A stretch of 64,000 bases of DNA, taken from the NCBI RefSeq assembly GCF_013044135.1, contig NZ_JABEPP010000004.1:310001-374000 (forward strand). Direction: 5' to 3'. Position numbers and translations under genes: made by a program. Of this stretch, positions 54,307 to 61,621 are shown one piece after another. How positions within the stretch are numbered: position 1 is the first letter of the stretch; each line of letters opens with the position of its first letter. The stretch comes from Enterovirga aerilata. GTDB lineage: Bacteria; Pseudomonadota; Alphaproteobacteria; Rhizobiales; Beijerinckiaceae. A model generated the notes under the pieces. It saw only the letters and a list, made by a program, of their open reading frames with translations. It searched no databases and was not told the origin of the DNA.

Positions 54307-54656
54307 CTGCCGAGGTAATTGCACTACGCAATCCGACCAAGCGGTATCTACGGCGGCGGCAGAGGCAACTTGCCATCGGGAGGCTCGAAAGTGTGGGCCG
54401 TTGATCCTACCCCCGATGCTTCTCGAATAATCAGCGGCGTCGCACTACGCCATAGGGCGGCTACAGGCGCGCGGCGGCGGTTCTATAGGAGTGCAAACGG
54501 CGATGTGTATTCGTTATGTTTATCCAGGGCGGGGCGCCACTTCGTCTTGTACGCCACATAAGTCGCGACCGGGCGCCAGAAGATCCGACTTTTTCGCCCC
54601 GGCGCTCCGCCGCAGAGGTGGCCCGTCCTGCTGACCAGAGCGGGTCTCACCGTCTA
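54307..54656. other. Region between Argonaute cassette and RES toxin gene
   Basis: About 350 bp without a recognisable gene. It should hold the promoter of the minus-strand cassette (near 54324-54450) and contains the right copy of the 20-bp repeat. A short frame beginning ATG at 54504 reads MCIRYVYPGRG and could be a gene remnant. Confidence 0.5.
54506..54525 (+). repeat. Direct repeat, right copy flanking the Argonaute cassette
   Basis: This is a perfect 20-bp match to 49280-49299, embedded in a longer diverged similarity. The two copies enclose 5.2 kb that contains exactly the four minus-strand genes from the pAgo to the nuclease-like protein. Confidence 0.85.
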
Positions 54657-55370
54657 CTACGCTGCCCGCACCGACTTCGCGGACCGAAGCTCGTCGGGGA
54701 TGATCGTCAAACCGTCAGCGAACGAATAGAGCGCTTCAATCTTCTGGCCGTTCCAGACGTACCTGAAGTGCTCGGATTGCGTTGCTCGGCCCAACGAATC
54801 AGGGTCGAGAACCGCGACGCATGACGCCCCCGGTCGTTCCGGGCACTCGAAGATTACGCCGGCGCAATGAGTCTCTGCGAGCTCACGGCCCAGTTTCCAG
54901 CGCTCCTCGGTAGGCATGTCGAGGGGCAGGCCGCGAAGGTCGGAGAACGTGCCCTCGACCGTTCGGACAAGAACTCGCATGTCCAGCTTGATGGCGGGTT
55001 CCGCGGTGCGCGCCAGAAAGGCTTCACGGCGCGCAACGGAGATCGACAGGGCAGTCTGGAGGTCCGCGGCAAGTTCGAGGACCGGGATGGTCGGCGGAAA
55101 GAAGCGGCTACCCTCCGGATTGCCATAGGCAAAGGCGGCATGGTTCCAGTTCTGAAGCCTTGCCGATGCCACGTCTGTGGCCCGGGTTCCGATAAGACGC
55201 TCCCGCTCCCGCAGCCTCGGATTGGTCAACGCTTCGATCTCGGCGACGTCGCTGCCGTCGCCGTTCCCGATCCGTTCAAAGAGGTTCACCGGCGGGAAGC
55301 GGGACGGGATCAAGTTGAAGTGCTGACCCCGAACCTTGATCCTGGACGGGTTAACCGCCTCGTTGGGCAT
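54657..55370 (-). CDS. RES-domain toxin
   Basis: The 237-residue protein matches the RES toxin fold. It has the N-terminal FNLIPSRFPPVNLFERI (R-x-x-x-P-x-x-x-F/Y-type motif), EIEALTNPRL, an ADLQTALSISVARREAFL helix and LDMRVLVRTVEGTFSDLRGL. RES toxins degrade NAD or ADP-ribosylate targets and are held in check by Xre/MbcA-type antitoxins. It overlaps the antitoxin gene by 20 bp and is transcribed after it. Compared with typical RES proteins it is somewhat long and its C-terminus is unusual (GLTIIPDELRSAKSVRAA). Confidence 0.85.
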   Translation of the reverse strand: MPNEAVNPSRIKVRGQHFNLIPSRFPPVNLFERIGNGDGSDVAEIEALTNPRLRERERLIGTRATDVASARLQNWNHAAFAYGNPEGSRFFPPTIPVLELAADLQTALSISVARREAFLARTAEPAIKLDMRVLVRTVEGTFSDLRGLPLDMPTEERWKLGRELAETHCAGVIFECPERPGASCVAVLDPDSLGRATQSEHFRYVWNGQKIEALYSFADGLTIIPDELRSAKSVRAA

Positions 55371-55746
55371 CGAGATACTGTCTCACGCGGTAGATGTCGA
55401 CGACCTGCCCCTTCAGCATAACGTCAAGCGCACTCTGGCCGTCGAAATAGCGGTTGGGCCGCCGCACCCAGCCATCCGCATTCTTCGGCTCCGGCAGCAG
55501 GATTTGCAAGGCCTTGTAGATCCCAAATAGATGCGAGATCCGCTCGACCGTGTCACGCGGGAGCGAGCCGCCGTCCTTTTTCCACTTAAAGAAAGTCGAC
55601 CGCGCGGGAGATCCGAGCAACTTGATCTGTTCCTCGGTGGTCAAGCTCCAGAGGTCGGCAAGTCTGGCGAACGACGCGAATGCGGCGGCCTCCTGCTCCG
55701 AAGTTGTCGTCTTGTTGCGCTCCGGGGACGTGGGTTGGGCAGGCAC
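55351..55746 (-). CDS. Xre/MbcA-type antitoxin
   Basis: The 131-residue protein has an N-terminal helical DNA-binding region (FARLADLWSLTTEEQIKLLGSPARSTFFKWKKDGG) and the C-terminal toxin-binding domain of the MbcA/ParS type (ERISHLFGIYKALQILLPEP, RRPNRYFDGQSALDVMLKGQV, DIYRVRQYLDAQRGG). I placed the start at the GTG at 55746. It follows GGAAGGGG by about seven bases and lies downstream of both palindromic operators, whereas the longest frame (to 55836) would run through them. It should neutralise the RES toxin and autorepress. Confidence 0.85.
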   Translation of the reverse strand: MPAQPTSPERNKTTTSEQEAAAFASFARLADLWSLTTEEQIKLLGSPARSTFFKWKKDGGSLPRDTVERISHLFGIYKALQILLPEPKNADGWVRRPNRYFDGQSALDVMLKGQVVDIYRVRQYLDAQRGG

Positions 55747-55766
55747 GCGCACCCCCTTCCGAGCAG

Positions 55767-55828
55767 AGTCCAGATTCGGACTTGATACAGCCATTTGGTC
55801 CATATAGATACAAGTCCAGATCTGGACT
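55767..55828. promoter_or_regulatory. Two palindromic operators between RES-Xre and CBASS
   Basis: AGTCCAGATCTGGACT (55813-55828) is a perfect 16-bp palindrome. AGTCCAGATTCGGACT (55767-55782) is a second copy with two differences. They are 46 bp apart centre to centre, on one face or nearly so. The pair sits just upstream of the antitoxin start and in the only control region available to the divergent CBASS transcript. Xre is the likely ligand. Confidence 0.7.
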
Positions 55829-55901
55829 CGAATCAAACCCTAGTCTCACCGGAACTCGGCATCAAGAGTCGAGCGTCCGGTGAGGTGAAACGGAGTATGA
55901 G

Positions 55902-56027
55902 ATGAACGAGCGCGAGCGGTACACGGCCCAGGTCGATGGACGGCAGCTGATGTCGAAGGGGACACAGTTTGCTCCCTCCGGCGCACAGTTTATCGCCTCC
56001 ACCGACAAGAGCTTGGCAAGCGGTTGA
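55902..56027 (+). CDS. Small ORF upstream of the CBASS operon
   Basis: A 41-codon frame starts with an ATG six bases after GGAG and encodes MNERERYTAQVDGRQLMSKG followed by a near-repeat (TQFAPSGAQFIAS). No homologue is recognised. It lies between the Xre operators and the patatin gene, in the leader of the CBASS transcript. It may be a leader peptide or a small protein, or it may not be translated. Confidence 0.35.
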   Translation: MNERERYTAQVDGRQLMSKGTQFAPSGAQFIASTDKSLASG

Positions 56028-56175
56028 GGAAGCAGATCTTTCCGGAACTCTGCTTCCGGACGGAGCAAATGCAGCGGCTGGCTCGGGCCCACCGCAAAAT
56101 GTCTCGCCGAACCAAACGGGATCAAGCGGCGGCCTGAAAGCCAGGCCAACGGAACTGCGATCAGGAGGCTTGCTA

Positions 56176-57342
56176 TTGGGACCTGAGGAGACATCGTCTG
56201 CCGCGGCTTCGTCAGGCGACTTGAAGGCTGGAGCAGATCGCCGGCCCTATCGCGTCCTCAGCCTCGATGGCGGCGGGATGCGCGGCGTTTATACCGCTGA
56301 GTTTCTAGATCGGCTAACGAGTTACTTTGCCCGGATTCGGGGTGAGGAAGCGCTCGACCTCGGCAAGGGCTTCGACCTGATCACCGGTACTAGCACTGGT
56401 GCAATTGTCGCCTCTGCTCTCGCTGTGGGGAAGCCCCTGCATGAGGTTGTGGATCTCTATCGAGAGAAGGGAAAGGACATCTTCCCCCATCGAATTAAGG
56501 GCGTCTTGAGCGCGATGTTCCGCGCCTTTGTGCTCGGCAGCAGCCCGATCCGGTACGGCGACAAAGCGCTCCGCGAAGCGCTCGAAGACGTCCTCGGACA
56601 AATACGCGTAATCGATGTGTACGAGCGCAGAGGCATCTCGTTAGCGATCCCGACAGTGGCGATGAAGACGCATCGGTCATGGGTCTTCAAAAAGACGCCG
56701 ACGAGCGGCCCCCGAGACGACCTGTACCCGCTCGTCGACGTTTGCATGGCTTCGAGTGCTGCGCCCATCTACCGGTCCCTCGCAGCCATCGATGATCCGC
56801 TTGCGAAGCATGGCCTCAAACAGGTGTTTGCCGATGGCGGGCTGTGGGCAAACAACCCGATCCTGGTGGGCATGATCGACGCCTTAGCGTCGGCTGCCCC
56901 TGGGCAACCCATTGAGATCTTCTCGCTTGGCACGTGCTCGCGGCCAGAGGGTGAGCACCTGACGGAAAGGCAGGTTCATCGTTCGATGCTCCGGTGGAAG
57001 CTTGGAGCAGACGTCGCTCCGCTAAGCATCACCGCGCAGGAGTTTGCCTTCGACAACATGGCGAGGTTCCTCGCCAACATCCTCACTAAGGCTGGCCGAC
57101 CGGTGAGAACCTTGCGCTTCCCTAAGAAGGACGTCCCAGCCGACATGATGCCGTATCTCGCACTGGATGACGCGAGAAAGAAGGCGATCGACCGTCTCAT
57201 CCAGCAGGCCAATTCCGATGCGGATGTGACGAAGAGCGCCTGCGATGATCCGCGAAACGAAGACGGGCGAATGGTGCGGGACCTGATGATGGACCTGCCT
57301 GGAATGCCGGCATCCGGCATCGACTGGAGCACGCTCCCATGA
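56176..57342 (+). CDS. capV: CBASS patatin-like phospholipase effector
   Basis: The 388-residue protein has the patatin core. The oxyanion hole is LSLDGGGMRGVY (residues 28-39), the nucleophile elbow ITGTSTGAIVAS contains Ser73, and the catalytic Asp220 is in FADGGLWANNP. In CBASS the enzyme is activated by the cyclic dinucleotide made by the next gene and degrades the cell's own membrane phospholipids. I chose the TTG at 56176 because AGGAGG lies seven bases upstream; the frame opens earlier, at 55969, but without such a signal. It overlaps the nucleotidyltransferase gene by 4 bp. Confidence 0.93.
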   Translation: MGPEETSSAAASSGDLKAGADRRPYRVLSLDGGGMRGVYTAEFLDRLTSYFARIRGEEALDLGKGFDLITGTSTGAIVASALAVGKPLHEVVDLYREKGKDIFPHRIKGVLSAMFRAFVLGSSPIRYGDKALREALEDVLGQIRVIDVYERRGISLAIPTVAMKTHRSWVFKKTPTSGPRDDLYPLVDVCMASSAAPIYRSLAAIDDPLAKHGLKQVFADGGLWANNPILVGMIDALASAAPGQPIEIFSLGTCSRPEGEHLTERQVHRSMLRWKLGADVAPLSITAQEFAFDNMARFLANILTKAGRPVRTLRFPKKDVPADMMPYLALDDARKKAIDRLIQQANSDADVTKSACDDPRNEDGRMVRDLMMDLPGMPASGIDWSTLP

Positions 57343-58373
57343 AAGACACGAACGAACAGCTCCGCCGTTTCCATGACGATTGTGTCTGGATGAACGCGGC
57401 GGGCCGCAGAGACATCCTAGCTAAGGCCCGGGCAAACCGTACGCGCCTTCGGAACGGCCTGGAGCGCGATAGCAAGCCTGCTCCAGTCGGTTCTGCGACC
57501 CAGGGGTCGTACGCCATGCGGACCATGATCCAGAACGATGAGGGCGATTACGACATTGACGACGGCGTATACTTCGCAAGGGACAAGCTCATCGGGCCGA
57601 ACGGCGGCGAGATCACGGCACTTGCGGCTCGCCAGATGGTTTGCGACGCGCTTCAGGATCGCCGCTTCAGAGACAGCCCCGAAGTCAGAAACAACTGCGT
57701 CCGCATTTATTACTCGGCCCCGAACAACTATCATGTCGACGTGCCGGTGTACCGCCGCACACGGACCAAGGATGTATTCACGGGCGAAATTACGGACACG
57801 TACGAGCTTGCGAGTTCGGATTGGAAGACATCTGATGCACTCAGCGTAACGAAGTGGTTCAAGAAGCAGAATAAGGACAAGAGCTCCGACCCGTCTGAAA
57901 ACGGCGACAGGGGGCAGTTCGTCAGGATCGTGCGCCTTGCGAAAGCCTTCGCACGTAGCCGCCCTCATTGGAGTGGTAAGATCGCGGGCGGCTTCGCCCT
58001 CTCGCGTTTGGTGAGCGACCACTTTACGGAAAACGTCGACCGCGACGACGTCGCATTCCGCCAGGTGCTTCGAGCCATCCATAACCGACTGGGATGGAAA
58101 ACTTGGGTGGAGCACCCGACGCTGAACGAGGACATCCTTCCGGTCGATAGCGCCAAGTCGAGATTCCTCCGGAAGAAGCTCGGAGACAAGCTTCCGCTCC
58201 TGGACATCCTCGACGATCCGGGCTGCACCCACGAGGAGGCCATGTCGGCATGGGACGACTTCTTCTACAGCGACTGGTTCTCCAACCAGCCTGACCCGGA
58301 GGACGAAGAGGAGCTCGACAAAAAGACGAGCGGACCGGCGATAATCAAGATCGGTGGCCAGGGGTACGCATGA
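57339..58373 (+). CDS. CBASS cyclic dinucleotide synthase, DncV-like CD-NTase
   Basis: The 344-residue protein is a CD-NTase. The nucleotidyltransferase signature is Gly56-Ser57 (ATQGSYAMRT), followed by Asp72 and Asp74 (DYDIDDGVYF) and the third acidic residue Asp134 (NYHVDVPVYRR). This resembles clade A enzymes such as DncV, which make 3',3'-cGAMP. The C-terminus ends IKIGGQGYA. In type II CBASS the C-terminal tail of the CD-NTase is conjugated by Cap2, so this tail is the expected substrate. It overlaps both neighbouring genes by 4 bp. Confidence 0.94.
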   Translation: MKDTNEQLRRFHDDCVWMNAAGRRDILAKARANRTRLRNGLERDSKPAPVGSATQGSYAMRTMIQNDEGDYDIDDGVYFARDKLIGPNGGEITALAARQMVCDALQDRRFRDSPEVRNNCVRIYYSAPNNYHVDVPVYRRTRTKDVFTGEITDTYELASSDWKTSDALSVTKWFKKQNKDKSSDPSENGDRGQFVRIVRLAKAFARSRPHWSGKIAGGFALSRLVSDHFTENVDRDDVAFRQVLRAIHNRLGWKTWVEHPTLNEDILPVDSAKSRFLRKKLGDKLPLLDILDDPGCTHEEAMSAWDDFFYSDWFSNQPDPEDEEELDKKTSGPAIIKIGGQGYA

Positions 58374-60067
58374 CGGCTCACGTCCACCCCCTGCCGGTGG
58401 ATGCGGTTGCTCTCGTCGACAGCTGGTTTTCACCCCTCAAGTCATTTCGGGGGCGATTGCCGTCGAATGATCCCCTCATCGCAGCGGGCGGGGCCGGCTG
58501 GCTCATCCGAACGCGCGGTCGCGAACTCGCGGTGGTCGTCGATGTCGCGTTCCCGTTCACGCGGCCACGAGTTTACCTCCGCGGGAACTGGCCCGCGATG
58601 CCGCATATTGAGCGGGACGGCCGCTTCTGCCTCAGGAACCCTGAGATCCCGGCATCACCAATCGCAGCCGTTGAGCGGGCGCTTGGCGAAGCTCGCGCCC
58701 TCCTAGCAGACATCGCTAGTGGATCTGAGGACCACGATTTCGAGGAGGACTTCGGACTGTACTGGCGACAGTCTGCAGAAGTGGGTCTCCGCGCGCGGCT
58801 GCTAATCCCGGGCGATCAAGCGTCGAGCATCATCGCTTGGTCTGCGACGCAAGCCGGCGCATATGGCTTCCTATCGACAGAGGCCCTCCAGCGATGGTGG
58901 GCCCATCGCTTCGACAGTGATCGGTCCCATGTTCGTCAAGGCGCTCTCGTTGCCCTGACGCGGCTGCCCCACCCGGACCTGTATCCGAGGACCGGATTGG
59001 AGCTCTGGGACCTAGTTGTCCAGTGTTCCAGGGACGGCGCCGAGGTACTGGCAGGGCTGCTTCGGCAAACACCCAAAAGCCTGCTCGTCGTGTTGGCGGG
59101 TACGGCCCTCTCGGGGCGGCATCACGCAGTCGGGGCGATGCTGACCAGGCATTCGGACGCCCGCGGCCGCCCTGTCACTCGTCGTGTGATCGAGCACGAT
59201 TACCCGCGCGGCAAGACGCCGCCAGAGATAATCTGCGAACGATATCGTCTGAGCCGTCTGGAAACGGAGGCGCTCGATGCAGCCGGAACCCGGCTACCCT
59301 ACGAGGAACGTGACCGGCTCGCGTCGGCGCGGGTCGCAGTAATCGGATGTGGCGCGCTGGGTTCAGGAGTTGCACGGCTCCTCGCGAAGTCCGGCGTAGG
59401 GCATCTTGTTCTCGTCGATCCGGAGAGGCTGGGTTGGGAGAACATCCGCCGTCACCAGCTCGGTGCCGGATTCGTCGGGTCGCCGAAAGCTACTGGTCTT
59501 GCTAAGGCTATCGCGCACGAAAACCCCGACATCGGGGGGACTATCGGTTATGACCTAGCGGTCGAGAAGTTGCTCCTGGCGAACGCGAAGTCCCTGGAGG
59601 GCCTCGACCTCGTTGTAGCTTGCACCGCGAGTTGGTCAGCAAATTCGGCTCTCGACGATTTCTTCGGCCGCCCCGGTAGACCTCCTGTTCTCTACGCCTG
59701 GATGGAGGCTCACGCCGTTGCCGCTCATGCGGTCCTGATCATGACCGGAAACTCGTATCGAAGCGGCTTCGACATCGTGGGCAACCCCAAGCTCATGGCG
59801 TCCCAAAGCAGTAAGGCAATACCTGCCGCATGTGGCGCACTGACGTCGCCCTTCGGCGCCATCGAACTGGCGCATGCAGAAACTCTGACTTCCCGCCTTG
59901 CTCTGGACTTCCTCCGGGGCAAGGCGGTTTCGACGACGTGGAGAACGTGGCTGACCGACTCCGAGACGCTCGCCGACGCAGAGGGGTCTTGGACGAAGGA
60001 TTGGATCGCGGCGCGAGGCTCGCCTGACCCTCAGGGCCAAGTGTCCGCCGGACCATGGCTTGTATGA
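58370..60067 (+). CDS. cap2: CBASS Cap2, E2-E1 ubiquitin-transferase-like protein
   Basis: The 565-residue protein fuses an N-terminal E2-like domain and a C-terminal ThiF/E1-like domain. The E2 part has WPAMPHIERDGRFCLRNPE with the probable catalytic Cys87. The E1 part has the ATP-binding loop VAVIGCGALGSGVARLL (about 322-338) and LVDPERLGWENIRRHQLGA, and later LVVACTASWSAN. It would adenylate the C-terminus of the CD-NTase and transfer it to targets, priming cGAMP synthesis. Which C-terminal cysteine serves as E1 nucleophile cannot be fixed here. Confidence 0.93.
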   Translation: MTAHVHPLPVDAVALVDSWFSPLKSFRGRLPSNDPLIAAGGAGWLIRTRGRELAVVVDVAFPFTRPRVYLRGNWPAMPHIERDGRFCLRNPEIPASPIAAVERALGEARALLADIASGSEDHDFEEDFGLYWRQSAEVGLRARLLIPGDQASSIIAWSATQAGAYGFLSTEALQRWWAHRFDSDRSHVRQGALVALTRLPHPDLYPRTGLELWDLVVQCSRDGAEVLAGLLRQTPKSLLVVLAGTALSGRHHAVGAMLTRHSDARGRPVTRRVIEHDYPRGKTPPEIICERYRLSRLETEALDAAGTRLPYEERDRLASARVAVIGCGALGSGVARLLAKSGVGHLVLVDPERLGWENIRRHQLGAGFVGSPKATGLAKAIAHENPDIGGTIGYDLAVEKLLLANAKSLEGLDLVVACTASWSANSALDDFFGRPGRPPVLYAWMEAHAVAAHAVLIMTGNSYRSGFDIVGNPKLMASQSSKAIPAACGALTSPFGAIELAHAETLTSRLALDFLRGKAVSTTWRTWLTDSETLADAEGSWTKDWIAARGSPDPQGQVSAGPWLV

Positions 60068-60543
60068 CCATCGCACTCGTCTTCGACGTCGACCGAACCA
60101 GGGTTCGGATTGAGAGTGGCCCCGTCGCCTTGTTCGAGGCTCACCGTCAAACGCGCTTCTATCACCGCGAGGCCGGTGGGCAGCTATTTGGAAACGTCGG
60201 GCGCACTCGATGGACGGTCTCCCATGCGACAGGTCCGGATCAACGGGACCGAAGGAGCCGATTTGGTTTCAGACCTGACCGGGGTCGGGAGCAGCAAGAG
60301 ATCGAAGCGTATCACGCGCACGGCTTCGACTATCTGGGCGACTGGCACACACATCCCGAAAACGTACCTAAGCCTTCCGAGCGAGACCTGCTCAGCATCG
60401 ACGAGATCGTCAGGAGATCCACCCACCACCTCCCCGGGTTCCTGCTCTGCATTGTCGGCCGGCTCGACTTCCCGTCGGGCATTTGGTTGTCGTTCCATGA
60501 TCAAGATGGGCAGGTCGTTCGGGGACGGCCGCTGACTAGCTGA
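60064..60543 (+). CDS. cap3: CBASS Cap3, JAB/JAMM isopeptidase
   Basis: The 159-residue protein has a complete JAMM metalloprotease motif: Glu36 (HREAGGQLFG) and His95, His97, Ser105, Asp108 (GDWHTHPENVPKPSERD). Cap3 removes the CD-NTase from its conjugation targets and so opposes Cap2. The ATG at 60064 overlaps the cap2 stop by 4 bp; an ATG three codons earlier is less likely. It closes the four-gene type II CBASS operon. Confidence 0.93.
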   Translation: MTIALVFDVDRTRVRIESGPVALFEAHRQTRFYHREAGGQLFGNVGRTRWTVSHATGPDQRDRRSRFGFRPDRGREQQEIEAYHAHGFDYLGDWHTHPENVPKPSERDLLSIDEIVRRSTHHLPGFLLCIVGRLDFPSGIWLSFHDQDGQVVRGRPLTS

Positions 60544-60877
60544 CCCGCCCCTGTCGGTTCCTCCCCCCGAGAACCAAGCCGCTAACCCTCAATCGTCGCC
60601 GGAACGCCGGACGTCATGTCGACGGTTTGTTGTCGTCTATGGACCCCAAGATGAAACTTGGTGTGGCAACCGTAAAGCCATTCAGCCCACAGGTGGTGAG
60701 CGCCGATCAGCGCGGTTAAGCGCTCATGAGGCCACTTCCTGATCGCATCAACTTTCCTGCCCGCAAGGCGAGCAGGTCGACGGTCCCACGCTGCATCTGC
60801 CAGGATGCCGACTTCATCGACGCTTACAGTAACAAGTACGCCTTGCGAGCCTCGTGGTCATCGAGAAATAGGTCTCC
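60544..60877. other. Intergenic region between CBASS and the transposon-like genes
   Basis: About 330 bp with no supportable gene between two convergent transcripts. Two TGTCG motifs 14 bp apart (60617 and 60631) could belong to the end of the TniQ-type transposon, whose ends often begin TGTCG-like, but no inverted partner is visible in the window. No clear terminator was found. Confidence 0.35.
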
Positions 60878-61558
60878 TTACCGACCATCACCGTAAAGCT
60901 GACGCAGCGCGTGCGCGTGAACGGCGTCACGGCAGCGGATGCTTGTGAACTTCAGGTCAGCCGCCTTCCCGCTATCCACCAGGAGCTTGAGGCGGTCCTG
61001 GCCCTTGGCGAGCAGCTGGCCAATGCCGTGCGGGCGTGATCTGTCTTGCCAGATAAGGTGGATCACCTCCGCGGCCTTGAAGACGTCCTCGTATGTTGTT
61101 GCACCTGATTTGATCAGGTCGCCGGTGGCGTTCGCCATGTCCACCAACTCGTCGAGGTGCTCCGCTTCCGCCGCCGCTTCGGCCCGAAGGCGGTCGAGGT
61201 GCGGCGCGACCTCGGGCGGTGTCGGGGCGTAGTTTTCCACCACCGTCGAACCGTCACCGAGGGCGTCGTTCATGGCTTCCGCCTCGAAGCGATGTCTGCA
61301 GGCCAGGCCCTCGACGACGTCGCGCCGAAGCGCGCTGCGCACCTGCGCGAGCGTGAGGTCCGCCCCACCTTTCACGACGATGTGATGGAGGGTCGTGCCG
61401 GAGCCGGGTCCGCCCTCGTTCCAGACCGCGACGAGCACCTCTGCCCTTTTGGCCACCTCTCCCATGTAGGACAGTGCCTGCGCTGGCGACGCGCCCGCGA
61501 GTTCGCGGAGATGAAGGTTCGCACGGTCGAGGACGCGGCGACGCAGCTTATGGTGCAT
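60878..61558 (-). CDS. Hypothetical protein downstream of tniQ
   Basis: The 226-residue protein (MHHKLRRRVLDRANLHLREL at the start, RCRDAVHAHALRQLYGDGR at the end) is largely helical and has no recognised domain. One segment (GPGSGTTLHHIVVKGGADLTLAQV) might be a small beta region. An AGGAG site lies before the ATG. It follows tniQ by about 60 bp in the same orientation, which makes it the last gene of the transposon module or its first cargo gene. Confidence 0.65.
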   Translation of the reverse strand: MHHKLRRRVLDRANLHLRELAGASPAQALSYMGEVAKRAEVLVAVWNEGGPGSGTTLHHIVVKGGADLTLAQVRSALRRDVVEGLACRHRFEAEAMNDALGDGSTVVENYAPTPPEVAPHLDRLRAEAAAEAEHLDELVDMANATGDLIKSGATTYEDVFKAAEVIHLIWQDRSRPHGIGQLLAKGQDRLKLLVDSGKAADLKFTSIRCRDAVHAHALRQLYGDGR

Positions 61559-61621
61559 CTACATGCTCCTGGGTTGAGGGATGAAGGAGGTGTAGGCCCG
61601 CGCAACTCCGCGGGCCGGAGG

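Noticed and set aside
55747-55836. Longer N-terminus for the Xre antitoxin (start at 55836)
   Set aside because: It would run through both palindromic operators and has no ribosome-binding site, whereas the GTG at 55746 follows GGAAGGGG at normal spacing.
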